A DNA stretch of 64,000 nt from Candidatus Competibacteraceae bacterium (GCA_016712625.1 JADJQQ010000029.1:434001-498000), one strand, 5' to 3'. Counted from the first letter of the stretch, positions 43,278 to 54,759 are shown. Program-made: numbers and translations. The notes: generated by a model not told the origin, from the sequence alone.

Positions 43278-44974
43278 GGGCTATTTTTCCGAGGCGGCGG
43301 CTTGCGCCAGATGCGCAATAACACCTGGGTGCGCTGCCACCAGCTCAGTTCCCGATCCGCCAGCGCTTCCAGAAAATCCGACAGCACCTTGGAATGGGCG
43401 ACTGCGTAGTTGACCAGCAGAATGCTAGGGACGAGCACCGCCAGGAAAATGAGCGCTTTGATCGCCGGTGGATTGCCGGTTTCATCAAATAGATTCATCC
43501 CCAGAAACCCGGTCGAGACCGTGGCGATCAGGCCCAGGGTGGTGACCACGGTCAGCCGCACCACGGTATTGGCCTGCCGTCGCTGGCTGTCGCTGTCCAA
43601 ATACTGGTTCATGTCCTTGACCGAAGCGCTGATATCCTGATAGAGCCGATCCGTGTTGAGATGGCCGGTCAGCAGCTTGAACAAATCGCGGATTTGCGCT
43701 TGATTGGAGACTTCATGAAACCAGTAACGCTCGGTGAAGCGCAGGAAGGTCGCCAGAATGCGGCGGATTTCTCGCTTGAATTCCCGCACCGAATCCAGAT
43801 CGTGAATGTGCAACTGGCTGATGGCGACCACCAGCCATTCCGAAAACAGCATCAGCGCCGCTTTCTGGAAATGGGCGATCAGGTTGACCAGGAAATACTG
43901 ATGGCGGAACTGGCCCAGCAGACCGGTTTCGGCATCGACGAAAAAGGGGTGAGTCGCCTGACCCACTACCACGAAGGCATGACCGCAGCACAGATAACGG
44001 CTGGAAAAGGCCGGGTTGCCCGGTTCCCAGAATTTGTCGTAGCAATAGCGATCCTCGAAACGCCGCAACGCCTTGGCCGCATACGGCAACGTGTCGGACG
44101 GCCCGGCCTTGGTGATCAGCGCCAGCCGGGCGAAATCACCGCGCGTCAGCGTCTCCGGTTCGTTGAAGCTTAAGTAGGCCAGCAGCGGCATCCGGTGATA
44201 CTCGATCTGGCGGTAGCGAATCACCCCCGCGCGTTCCGAGTGGTAGAGGGCCAATGGCTGCAACAGGTATTCCCAGTGCGCCGAGACCGCGGGCGAACGG
44301 TGCTGGCAGGTGAACGCTAGATATTTTTCCCGATGCTCGTAATCAGAAACCGCCAGCGGCGCGCCGTTGGCCGCCAGCCATTCGACCCGATAGGGACACT
44401 GGCCGCCCTGCCCGTTGGCCTCCCAGAATCCGGGGTAGGCCCGCCCGACTTTGAACAACACATCCTCGGCCAGCACCAGCGGCAGGTCGTTGGCGAAAAA
44501 CTCCACCGCCAGGATGATGATGTCGATGTCGTAGAAGAAATACAGATCGACATGCGCGATCTGGAACAGCAGCGGGGGAGTGGACGGATCGAGCTGCACC
44601 CGCATTCTAGCGATGTCGCCGCGCCGGAAGACCCGGATGGGCGATTGACCGTAGCCAACCTGCCCGTCGCGGCCCGTGCTCTCGCCGTAGAGGAAGCGCT
44701 GGACATAAGGCAGAAAAGTGATGAATTCTTTGTAATGCCGCTCCTGAAAATTGTGCGGATCGCCAAATTCGTCCACGACTTCCCGCCACGGACAGCCTTC
44801 TCCCAGGCTTTCCAACAACTCCCAGTATTTCGCGCTGTGGGCGGTTACGCCCTGGCCGATCACCCGCAACGGCCAGAGCAGCATCTGTCGGAAATGCCGC
44901 ACCAGTGGGCTTATAGCGGTAAGAGAATCAGTCTCTGCTAACGGGGCTGTGATGGGCGGCGCATTCATGGTCAT
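43274..44974 (-). CDS. CorA-like metal-ion transporter family protein inside the kdp operon
   Basis: This 566-residue protein has two C-terminal membrane helices (~485-545), and the sequence GFLGMNLF at the end of the first carries the G-M-N signature of CorA-type Mg channels. The large N-terminal part (~1-470) is soluble and unlike plain CorA; Trp/Tyr-rich stretches such as LLFQIAHVDLYFFYDIDI are present. ATG 44974 overlaps the kdpC stop (ATGA), and its own stop overlaps kdpD. It is thus fully embedded between kdpC and kdpD. Role is unknown: Mg or other cation transport co-regulated with potassium uptake is an inference. Confidence 0.75.
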   Translation of the reverse strand: MTMNAPPITAPLAETDSLTAISPLVRHFRQMLLWPLRVIGQGVTAHSAKYWELLESLGEGCPWREVVDEFGDPHNFQERHYKEFITFLPYVQRFLYGESTGRDGQVGYGQSPIRVFRRGDIARMRVQLDPSTPPLLFQIAHVDLYFFYDIDIIILAVEFFANDLPLVLAEDVLFKVGRAYPGFWEANGQGGQCPYRVEWLAANGAPLAVSDYEHREKYLAFTCQHRSPAVSAHWEYLLQPLALYHSERAGVIRYRQIEYHRMPLLAYLSFNEPETLTRGDFARLALITKAGPSDTLPYAAKALRRFEDRYCYDKFWEPGNPAFSSRYLCCGHAFVVVGQATHPFFVDAETGLLGQFRHQYFLVNLIAHFQKAALMLFSEWLVVAISQLHIHDLDSVREFKREIRRILATFLRFTERYWFHEVSNQAQIRDLFKLLTGHLNTDRLYQDISASVKDMNQYLDSDSQRRQANTVVRLTVVTTLGLIATVSTGFLGMNLFDETGNPPAIKALIFLAVLVPSILLVNYAVAHSKVLSDFLEALADRELSWWQRTQVLLRIWRKPPPRKNSP

Positions 44975-45552
44975 TTGTTGGCGGCTAGGCGATCCAGGGT
45001 CCGGTTCAGTTCCAGCACGTTGACGCGCGCTTCGCCCAGCATACCCCACTGCCGCGCTTCCGTCTGCTGCGCCACAGCATCGCGCACCGTTTCGAGCGGT
45101 AGCCCACGGGTGCGAGCCACCCGCGTCACCTGATAGGCGGCGGCGACCGGGCTGATGTGCGGGTCAAGCCCGCTGCCGGAAGCAGTCACCAATTCCACTG
45201 GCACTGGTTGCGTATTACCGGGATCGGCCGCCCGCAGCGCCGCAACGCGCGATTCCACCGCTGCTTTCAGCGCCGGATTCAGCGGGCCGAGATTGGAGCC
45301 GCCGGACGCCGCCGCGTTGTACGGATACGGGCCGGTAGCCGAGGGCCGGCCCCAGAAGTATTTGGGATCGGTGAAGTGCTGGCCGATCAAGCGGGAACCA
45401 ACGAGCTTGCCATCCTGTTCAATCAAGCTGCCAGCAGCCTGCTGAGGAAACAGCACCTGACCGATACTCATCACCAGCAGTGGATAAACCAGACCGGTGA
45501 TGAGCGACAGCAGGATAAACAGCGTAACGGCGGGACGGATTAAGGTTTTCAT
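44971..45552 (-). CDS. kdpC: KdpC, potassium-transporting ATPase subunit C
   Basis: This 193-residue protein has a single N-terminal membrane helix (ILLSLITGLVYPLLVMSIGQ) and family motifs GSRLIGQHFTDPKYFWGRPS, AAASGGSNLGPLNP, LVTASGSGLDPHISP and VNVLELNRTLD. KdpC stabilises the KdpFABC complex and promotes ATP binding by KdpB. It is 21 bases downstream of kdpB and overlaps the CorA-like gene by four bases. Confidence 0.95.
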   Translation of the reverse strand: MKTLIRPAVTLFILLSLITGLVYPLLVMSIGQVLFPQQAAGSLIEQDGKLVGSRLIGQHFTDPKYFWGRPSATGPYPYNAAASGGSNLGPLNPALKAAVESRVAALRAADPGNTQPVPVELVTASGSGLDPHISPVAAAYQVTRVARTRGLPLETVRDAVAQQTEARQWGMLGEARVNVLELNRTLDRLAANK

Positions 45553-45573
45553 GGTGGATTCTCCGCAAGTGAC

Positions 45574-47640
<2,067 letters not shown>

Positions 47641-47658
47641 CGCAGGTTCTCCTTCGCG

Positions 47659-49449
47659 TCAGTGGCCAGCCCACAGTTGCAAATGCTCGACGACCGGTCC
47701 CAGAGCCAGCGCTGGAACGTAGTTCAGCAGCCCCACCAGCAGCACCGTGCCGATGAGCAGCGCCACGAACAGCGGCCCGTGGGTCGGCAACGTGCCAGAG
47801 GTTTCTGCCAGACGTTTTTTCGCCGCTAGCGCGCCCGCCAGCGCCAGCACTGGCGCGATCACCACAAACCGGCCCAACCACATGGCGATCCCCAGTAGGA
47901 TGTTATAGAAAGGCGTGTTGGCGGACAGCCCGGCAAAGGCGCTGCCATTGTTGTTGGCCGCCGACGTAAAGGCGTATAGCACTTCTGAAAAGCCGTGAGG
48001 ACCGGGATTGAGAATGCCCGCCTGAGCGCTGGCCGTCATCACCGCGACGGCGGTGCCGCCTAACACCAGCAGCGGCGTCACTAAAATGACGATGGCAGTC
48101 ATCTTCATCTCGTAAGCTTCGATCTTCTTACCCAGATACTCCGGGGTACGCCCGATCATCAGCCCAGCGATGAACACCGCCATGACGGCAAAGATCAGCA
48201 TCCCGTACAGGCCGGAGCCGACGCCGCCAAATACCACTTCGCCCAACTGCATGAGCACCAGTGGCACCATCCCGCCGAGCGGCGTGAACGAATCGTGCAT
48301 GGCGTTGACCGCCCCGCAGGAGGCAGCGGTGGTGATGGCGGTGAACAAGCTGGAATCGGCGAGGCCGAAGCGGATTTCCTTACCTTCCAGATTGCCGCCG
48401 GTTGTTTCGACGCCCAGGGCGGCCAACAGGGGATTACCCTGTGGCTCCAAACTCATCACGGCCACCGCCGCGATGACAAACAACACGGTCATAGCGGCGA
48501 GGATCGCCCAGCCCTGGCGCGGGTCGCCGACGAGACGGCCGAAGGTGTGACACAGCGCGGCGGGGATCAGGAAAATCGCCAGCATTTGCAGGAAGTTGCT
48601 GAGCGGCGTCGGATTTTCGTAGGGATGCGCCGAGTTGGCGTTGAAGAAGCCGCCGCCGTTGGTGCCGATCATCTTGATCGCTTCCTGCGAAGCGACCGGC
48701 CCCATCGCCAGGGTCTGGGTTGGCGTGGTCCTCGACTCGGTGACCGAATTGCCCTGGATGTCCTTTACCGGCTGACCCCCCACATCCAGTTTGGGTGCTT
48801 CATAGTGGGTCGCTTCCAGCGTGGTCACGTCTTTATAAGCATCGAAGTTCTGGATCACGCCCTGACCGATCAGCGCCACCGCTAGCAGCAGCGACAACGG
48901 CAGCAGCAGGTAAAGGGTGATGCGGGTCAGGTCGACCCAGGCATTGCCGATCTCGCGGGCCGAGTGTCGGGCGAAACCACGCATCAACGCGACAGCCACC
49001 GCGATGCCGGTCGCCGCCGACAAGAAATTCTGCACGGTTAGCGCCAGCATCTGCGTGAGATAGCTCAGGGTGGTTTCGCCGCCATAGCCCTGCCAGTTGG
49101 TGTTGGTAACGAAACTGATGGCGGTATTGAACGCCGAGTCAGCGTTGACGTTACCCAGCTGCTGGGGATTCAGCGGCAGCCACAATTGCAGCCGTTGCAG
49201 GGCGTAAACCGCCAGCAGACCCAACCCATTGAATAGCAGTAGCGCCAGCGCGTAGGGCAGCCAGCCCATCGCTTCATCGGGATGGATGCCGCACAGGCGA
49301 TAAATCAGTTTCTCAATCGGGCCACCGACCCGCGCCGCCCAGTTGGCGCGGCCTTCCACCACCGTAGCGAGATAAACACCCAGCGGCTGGGCGAGAACCG
49401 ACAAGACAAGCAGGTAGATTCCAAGCAACAGCCAGGCGTGCGGGGTCAT
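47659..49449 (-). CDS. kdpA: KdpA, potassium-binding subunit
   Basis: This 596-residue polytopic channel-like subunit carries selectivity-loop sequences SFVTNTNWQGYGGE, GTNGGGFFNANSAHPYENP, GAVNAMHDSFTPLGG and ANNNGSAFAGL, one per M-P-M repeat, with the Gly residues that select K+. I start at ATG 49449 (MTPHAWLLLG): it overlaps the kdpF stop by four bases, and the 33 upstream in-frame codons are kdpF read in another frame. It is the first large gene of the operon. Confidence 0.95.
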   Translation of the reverse strand: MTPHAWLLLGIYLLVLSVLAQPLGVYLATVVEGRANWAARVGGPIEKLIYRLCGIHPDEAMGWLPYALALLLFNGLGLLAVYALQRLQLWLPLNPQQLGNVNADSAFNTAISFVTNTNWQGYGGETTLSYLTQMLALTVQNFLSAATGIAVAVALMRGFARHSAREIGNAWVDLTRITLYLLLPLSLLLAVALIGQGVIQNFDAYKDVTTLEATHYEAPKLDVGGQPVKDIQGNSVTESRTTPTQTLAMGPVASQEAIKMIGTNGGGFFNANSAHPYENPTPLSNFLQMLAIFLIPAALCHTFGRLVGDPRQGWAILAAMTVLFVIAAVAVMSLEPQGNPLLAALGVETTGGNLEGKEIRFGLADSSLFTAITTAASCGAVNAMHDSFTPLGGMVPLVLMQLGEVVFGGVGSGLYGMLIFAVMAVFIAGLMIGRTPEYLGKKIEAYEMKMTAIVILVTPLLVLGGTAVAVMTASAQAGILNPGPHGFSEVLYAFTSAANNNGSAFAGLSANTPFYNILLGIAMWLGRFVVIAPVLALAGALAAKKRLAETSGTLPTHGPLFVALLIGTVLLVGLLNYVPALALGPVVEHLQLWAGH

Positions 49450-49535
49450 AAATCCTCCGCTTTGAGCAGCGCTGCCGCGAGATAAACCAGAAGCCCGGCC
49501 GCGACCAGGCCAGCGAGCCAATAAAGCCCAGTCAT
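49446..49535 (-). CDS. kdpF: KdpF small membrane subunit
   Basis: This 29-residue single-helix peptide (MTGLYWLAGLVAAGLLVYLA, ending LLKAEDL) matches KdpF in size, place and pattern. KdpF stabilises the KdpFABC complex. ATGA overlaps join it to kdpA downstream and to the small ORF upstream. Confidence 0.9.
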   Translation of the reverse strand: MTGLYWLAGLVAAGLLVYLAAALLKAEDL

Positions 49536-49624
49536 AGCCGACCTCCAAGCCCGCCGCATCCGGCCGTCAGGCCGACGGTCAGCGCGAAGAGGAGGGACAA
49601 CCCAGCAAGATAGAACGCATCCAT
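49532..49624 (-). CDS. 30-residue membrane peptide at the head of the kdp operon
   Basis: This frame encodes MDAFYLAGLSLLFALTVG followed by a Gly-rich end, a single predicted membrane helix. It has a good RBS (GGAGG, 8-9 bases upstream) and its stop overlaps the kdpF start (ATGA). Similar small frames precede kdpF in other proteobacterial kdp operons as I recall; the function is not known to me. It might be translated to couple ribosomes into kdpF. Confidence 0.65.
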   Translation of the reverse strand: MDAFYLAGLSLLFALTVGLTAGCGGLGGRL

Positions 49625-49814
49625 CGAATGCCTCCACGGGTGACGGTTCGGGAATTGCGAGCGTGGAGCGGCGCGGTGTCTCCTGTTCTCGGGGCGGCCG
49701 GACCAACCGATCAACCGGCCATCGGATCAACGGGCTAGCGCCGATCATGACGCCCAACGGAAACAGGTCGCCCGAGACGCGTCTCCACGGAATCGTTCCA
49801 GCGGAGCGCATTTT

Positions 49815-49836
49815 GCGGGGAAAGATGAAAAAACGG
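49815..49836 (-). promoter_or_regulatory. Possible KdpE-binding site upstream of kdp
   Basis: On the minus strand a T-run precedes CATCTTTCCCCGC, about 190 bases before the first kdp start. The E. coli KdpE site is likewise a T-rich stretch followed by a C-rich ACACCCCGC-type end. The resemblance is loose and by eye only. Confidence 0.25.
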
Positions 49837-49942
49837 CGTAGGGATTGGGAGGGGTTTTGTTAGGAAAATATAAGTTTTTTCCTGAAAATACCAGGCGTCC
49901 AAATTTTTAGAAAAGCGATCAAAAGCCCATGCAGCGGTGACG

Positions 49943-50268
49943 CTAGGCCAGCGAAGCGCCGATCACCAGGCTTTCGCGGGCGGCGTCCACCATGGGGCCG
50001 GTGATGGCGTCGAGCCCGTTGAGCCGGGCGATCCGCTCGGCCTGCGCCAGAAGCCGGTGCAGCAGGCGAAAATTGTCGCCGGTGACGCGCATGACGCGCG
50101 CGAGGCTGTCCTCGTCTCCCGGCCCGAGCGCGATGCCCGGCGGCCGCCAACCTTCGGCGGACAGCCGACGGATTTCGGCGATGCCGAGCGCGCGAAACTC
50201 GTGCACGAACCCGATCCGGGAATAAAACCGCGGGTAGCGCGCCATGCGAGCGGTCTCCGCCGCGAACT
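49943..50268 (-). pseudogene. C-terminal remnant of a TniB/IstB-like transposon ATPase
   Basis: The frame ends with FYSRIGFVHEFRALGIAEIR, VTGDNFRLLHRLLAQAERIA and DAARESLVIGASLA. This is the C-terminal third of AAA+ ATPases that accompany Mu/Tn552-type transposases. The Walker motifs and N-terminal two thirds are absent, and the upstream in-frame codons (to ~50350) do not look related, so this is a fragment, about 108 codons. It marks the left border of the transposon-rich region. Confidence 0.65.
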
Positions 50269-50446
50269 GGCCGGATTTTGGTGTGGGCAACGCCGGCCAG
50301 CGGCGGTTTCGGATTGAGGATGGCATCCAGTTGGGCACATTTATAAACAAACGACACTAAAGTCCCATAGGATTTGGCGCGACTCCGCAACCAACGATGT
50401 TTTTAGCCCAATTTCAACCGGTCAATATTTAGAGCTTCCACAGCGC

Positions 50447-50845
50447 CTACTTTTCGGGAACCATCAAGCCCACCGAATCGACCATCCTCTCGTCCGAGAA
50501 ATCGAACTCCCCGTGCAAATTGAAATGCCCCCAAGCGACGACTGAACCGTTGCGGATGGCCTCGATCAATTCCGTCCGGCGCTCTTCGTTCTTCTCTGCG
50601 TCGAGTTCCCGTGATAGGTAGAGATAGTTCCAGCAGATGATCGCGTTCTTAATGAGTCGTCGGCACCCCTCGGCAACCTCCTGGTCTTCCTTTTCACTCT
50701 GGATGAATGCCTGGTTATGGCCGAACGAGATCGCCTTGGCGAATTTGTGCGAACCCTCAACCTTGTTGAGTTGCTTCTCAATCGCCTGCCGCAGCGCCGG
50801 ATCGTCGACATATTTCAGGATGAAGAGGGTTTTGGGGATTTTCCC
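50447..50845 (-). pseudogene. C-terminal remnant of Tn3-family transposase TnpA
   Basis: Read on the minus strand, an open frame of ~130 codons gives KTLFILKYVDDPALRQAIEK, then IKNAIICWNYLYLSRELDAE, and ends VVAWGHFNLHGEFDFSD... followed by a stop at 50447-50449. This is the conserved C terminus of Tn3-family DDE transposases, of which about 85% is missing. Its 5' side is cut by the IS3-like sequence. The 38-bp Tn3-type ends found farther right (51953 onward) are consistent with such an element having been active here. Confidence 0.8.
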
Positions 50846-51726
50846 GGAAGTGGCCCGCCAACGGGGTGTGAACGAGAACCAAATTTATCGATGGAAGGAA
50901 CAATTTCTGGCTGGGGGCCGTCAAGGATTGAATGGGGCAGGCGCGGACAGCGGACCAACGGCTGGTAGCGGAGAATAATCAACTCAAGAAGTTGCTCGGT
51001 GAAAAGGCCTTGGAGATGGGTCTGGTCACGCGCGGCCACCGCGGTGGCCGATGTGGCGTGCGCAGAACCGACTGATGGCTATCGCCTTTGTCTATCAGAC
51101 CCTTCGCCAACAGCGCTTTCCCGTCGGGCGTGAGCGGGTTCGGCGGCTGATGGGCGCGCTGGGCTTGCAGCCACCCCCGCCGATGCAGCCAAAGCGTCCC
51201 GCCTATCCTGTGGCGGCTCAAGCCGATTGGCCCGAAGGGCGGCTTCAGATCGACGCCACGCGATTCCGTTTGGATGATGGCGTGGCCTGGGTTTATCGGG
51301 TCGAAGATGTGAAAACCCGCCAGTGCATCGCGGCGAGCGCCGCACCCACCTTGAACCAGGAACGCGCCGCCGTCACTTTGCTGGAGGGGCATCAGCGGTT
51401 AATGAGCCTGGAACTGACCGAACCGCGCCTGGTGCAGAGTGATGCCGGTTCAGACTTCACTTCCGGTCGTTTCCAGCAGGTCTGCCAAGGCATCGGGCAA
51501 TGGGTTCGCTGCCGCGTCGCCCACGGTGGCATGGGCATCCTGGCGCTTGAATCGTACCTTTAAGCACGCGTTCGTCTTTCGCCACGAGGTTTAATACCCT
51601 CGCTGACCTTAAGGCCCTGTTACCGGCGTTCCAGTGTTGGTATAACAAGCAACGATTACACAGTGGTCTGGCGTATCGCACCCCCACCGCCCTGGGGGCT
51701 CACAAGGTGGCCGCGAGACTCTCTTA
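50846..51726 (+). pseudogene. Decayed IS3-family insertion sequence (OrfA/OrfB in pieces)
   Basis: An OrfA-like helix-turn-helix (EVARQRGVNENQIYRWKEQF) is followed in other frames by a leucine-zipper-like segment (RLVAENNQLKKLLGEKALEM). Then comes an OrfB/integrase part with FPVGRERVRRLMGALGLQPP, QIDATRF and LVQSDAGSDFTSGRF (two of the DDE residues), and finally, in a third frame, LHSGLAYRTPTALGAHKVAA. At least three frameshifts separate the pieces, so it cannot make an active transposase. No terminal repeats were found. Confidence 0.75.
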
Positions 51727-51769
51727 ACCGGCGGGCGTCTTTTTTGGGGCAGTACCCCCCCCTTTGACC

Positions 51770-51952
51770 TTCACCCAGGTCTCGTCCACATACCAGCTTC
51801 GGTGTGGTGGGCTTCTCAGATACCCTCTCAAGCGCTTCTCCATCTCCGGCGCATAGCGCTGTACCCAGCGATAAAGGTTGTGTGATCGGCGGTGAGGCCA
51901 CGCTCGGTCATCAGCTCTTCGAGCGCACGGTAGCTGATGCCTCGCAGTACCA
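51770..51952 (-). pseudogene. IS6-family transposase fragment
   Basis: On the minus strand, ISYRALEELMTERGLTADHT continues after a one-base shift as LYRWVQRYAPEMEKRLRGYL and RSWYVDETWVKVKGG, with the first catalytic Asp of IS6-type DDE enzymes. Both ends are missing: the N terminus stops at the border of the miniature Tn3-type element at 51953, and the C terminus at about 51770 next to the IS3 remnant. A second IS6-like scrap lies at 58199-58262. Confidence 0.7.
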
Positions 51953-52205
51953 GGGGTCTGCTCACGAAACGGAAAAAACTGTACGTTAAGCGCCAAGGTG
52001 TCAGGTTGAAGCCTAAGAGGTTGCGCCACAAGTGTCAGAAAAAGCCTGAAATTGACTCTAACTTGACGCATTTTCGGCCTGTAGCTGACGCCCAGTTAAG
52101 GTGTGCTTCAACCTGACACCGGAACAGGCAACGCTTGGAAACCTTTGTTTGAAAAGGGCTGCAAGTCCTTAGCGTACAATTTCGTCCGTTTCGTGAGCAG
52201 ACCCC
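51953..52205. mobile_element. 253-bp miniature element with 38-bp Tn3-type inverted repeats (TIME-like)
   Basis: The left end (51953-51990) starts GGGGTCTGCTCACGAAACGG and ends ACGTTAAG. The right end (52168-52205) is its inverted counterpart, also 38 bp, starting from GGGGTCTGCTCACGAAACGG on the minus strand and ending ACGCTAAG. The GGGG outer edge, 38-bp length and ACGYTAAG inner end are diagnostic of the Tn3 family. The interior has no gene. Flanking pentamers (TACCA and TATGT) do not match, so no target duplication remains. The interior resembles the right end of the dmeRF unit at 56.9-57.05 kb. Confidence 0.8.
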
Positions 52206-52415
52206 TATGTCGTCGCTAAAAAGGGACTGGAGCAGGTTTTTGAGGTTACCCAGTATGAAGATAAATGCTTCCATGCCCATTTTTGAAGCTAGGACAACGA
52301 GCACATGGGGTCCCTTTTAGGGAGTTTCTGTTTATCACAAGGTAAGTGATAGACACCAAAACAGGGCCATCTCTTCGGGCGACTAGTCGATCAATCCAAC
52401 GCTGGAGCAGCACTG

Positions 52416-52844
52416 ATGATACGCCTCCTGCTCATTGAAGATGATGCGGATCGCATCACCCGTTTCAGGGCCTGGTGTCCCTCTGATATCCGATTGGTGG
52501 TTGCAGCCAGTGGCGGGCGGGCACTAGGACTTTTGGAGCGCGACCCTGGCCGAGTCTACGCGGGGCTTTTACTCGATCACGATTTACCGTTTCAAGCGGT
52601 CAATGACGCTGAGCGATCCGTTACCGGAACGCAAGTGGTTCAAGGCATCTTGCGTCACATCGATCCTGAAATTCCAATTCTCATCCATTCCATGAACCAC
52701 ACGGCGGCTCGACGAATGAGCACCACGCTGATGACAGCGGGGTTTGACGTGAGCGTTGTGCCCATGGCGGATCTGACCGAGGATCGCTTTCTGGTTTGGA
52801 TCGAGACAGTATGGGAAATCCAAAAGTCGCTCGCACCTGAATAA
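52416..52844 (+). CDS. Stand-alone receiver-like domain protein
   Basis: This 142-residue protein begins MIRLLLIEDDADRITRFRAW and contains LLLDHDLPF (~58) and PILIHSMNHTAARRM (~90). This is a receiver-like fold with acidic residues at the phosphorylation pocket, similar to the small 'cyclic-phosphate processing' receiver group as I remember it. No output domain or kinase is adjacent. It lies between the miniature element and the RHS fragment, so it is accessory. Function is not assigned. Confidence 0.6.
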   Translation: MIRLLLIEDDADRITRFRAWCPSDIRLVVAASGGRALGLLERDPGRVYAGLLLDHDLPFQAVNDAERSVTGTQVVQGILRHIDPEIPILIHSMNHTAARRMSTTLMTAGFDVSVVPMADLTEDRFLVWIETVWEIQKSLAPE

Positions 52845-53435
52845 CTCTCCGCTAGTCTTCCTTTGGTTTGTTGCTATAAAAGTACGTTTCCGTGCCGTTG
52901 GACTTCAAACCCCGCTTACCCCAGTCTAGAAGTGAACTTTAAGTGAACTTTCTTGTGTTTAAGATATTACGTAACACGTATCCAGACGCCTGTTCATGGG
53001 TAAAATTCAAGATTCCTCGGATAATCTTGAATTATTAAAAGGGCAATAATCTGTTGAAAACACACCCACGCCTAAACGACCGTTTCAAAACACGCTGTGG
53101 CCATAAACCCATACCCATTGTTGCATTTTGAAACAGGTTACTTATTCGGTGCTTTCAACATGAAACGCTTTTGTTGAAGGGGGTGGGCTATTTTTCTTTT
53201 TTAATCAGACTATTACAATAAGGCGCGTTTATTGCTCACTAAACTCGGTTAAAACAAACCAACCGTAGCGGGGCGCAGGATCAGGAGGAGAACTCTGTCT
53301 TATCTCCTAATCCCACAGACTGGTTAGAGCGGGTGAAAATATTGCGAAACAGCACACCCGACCTGGATCCAATCGCAGCATCGCCCAACGGCATCACGAT
53401 CCACGCTTCTTAGGAATGGGGGCTTACCATGCACA
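52845..53435. other. Gene-free stretch before the RHS fragment
   Basis: This 590-bp stretch is AT-richer than the core genome. I see no supported gene, RNA or repeat. Its end runs into the truncated 5' side of the RHS fragment: the frame is open but shows no YD-repeat pattern before ~53435, which suggests a recombination joint there. Confidence 0.4.
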
Positions 53436-54726
53436 CCCGTCTATGCCACCACCTACATCCGCGATGCCTTGGGGCGGATCACCCAACAGCAAGAAACCCT
53501 CCAAGGCGCTACTCATACCGACGACTATCGCTACGATACCGCCGACCGGCTGTACGAGATCACGCGGGATGGCGTGAGCATAGCCCCCTGTATGGGCTAT
53601 GACGCCAACGGCAATCGAACGCAAGAGAATGGCACCACTATCGCCACGGTCGACGATCAGGATCGACTCCTCACCCATCACGGGGCGACCTATACCTACA
53701 CCGCCAATGGTGAATTGGCCACCAAGACCGACAGCGGACAAACCACCGCCTACACCTATGACGTGCTCGGCAACCTCCAAAAAGTCGTTCTTCCCAACGG
53801 CACGATCCTCGACTACCTCACCGACAGTCGCCATCGCCGGATCGGCAAGAAAGTCAACGGCACCCTGGTGCAAGGCTTCCTCTATCAAGACGGCCTACGA
53901 CCTATCGCCGAACTGGATGGCAACAATCAGATCGTCAGCCGTTTCGTCTACGCTGACAAAGGTAATGTGCCGTCATACCTCATTAAGAACGGCGTCATCT
54001 ACCGGATCGTCAGCGATCACGTAGGTAGCCCACGTCTGATCATCAATACCCAGAATGGCAGTGTGGCCCAGCGCATCGATTACGATGTTTGGGGTACCAT
54101 CACCGCCGACAGCAACCCCGGCTTCCAACCCTTTGGGTATGCCGGTGGCCTGTATGACAAAGATACCGGCCTCACCCGCTTCGGTGCGCGGGATTACGAC
54201 CCGAAAACCGGTCGTTGGACCGCCAAAGACCCCATCCTCTTTGCAGGCGGCGATACCAATCTGTTCGCCTACGTTAACAACGATCCGGTCAATGGGAAGG
54301 ATCCGGGGGTTGGATAGCTATATTGGGGGTAGCAGTAATGGGCTTGCTGGCCATGTATGGACAGCAGTTGACATACCTGGAGGTGTAATAAAACTAGATT
54401 ATCAAGCCAATAACTACACTGGCCCCAGTGGTAACTCGATAAGCGATTTATTGGGGACATTATTAACGGAAGGAAAAGCAGAATTAAATTATTCTAAAAC
54501 CATTGAAGATGGCTGCTAGAGGAGATGAATTCTATAGAATCAATCGATCTTTAGAAGAAGATCTTAACATGCTTCATAAAATGGTAGAGATTAAGATAAA
54601 CCAAAATATAGTGTTATCTATAATAATTGCGGAAGTGTTTCTTTTGATGTAAATGATCTAACGCCTTTACCGGATACTGTAACACCAAGATCATTTCTCA
54701 ACCAAGCTAGGTCTAATAGAAGTTAA
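53436..54726 (+). pseudogene. RHS-repeat protein fragment with decayed C-terminal toxin tail
   Basis: The in-frame part (to 54317) has YD-type repeats (YDTADRLYEITRDG, YDANGNRTQENGT, YDVLGNLQKVVLPNG) and the RHS core DHVGSPRLI, YDVWGTITADSNPGFQPFGY, LTRFGARDYDPKTGRWTAKD. It lacks the huge N-terminal part of RHS toxins. After NNDPVNGKDPG the frame shifts at a G5 run. The variable tail continues as GLDSYIGGSSNGLAGHVWTA, then in another frame GDEFYRINRSLEEDLNMLHK, and in a third YSVIYNNCGSVSFDVND to a stop at 54724-54726. An early His (AGHVW) and a late Cys (YNNCGS) suggest a permuted papain-like (NlpC/P60-type) toxin fold; this is a guess from pattern. Confidence 0.75.
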
Positions 54727-54759
54727 TTTCATTGATTTTATAGAATACTACAACTCGAC

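Noticed and set aside
51948..52210. Target-site duplication around the 253-bp miniature element
   Set aside because: Flanking pentamers TACCA and TATGT do not match; none claimed.
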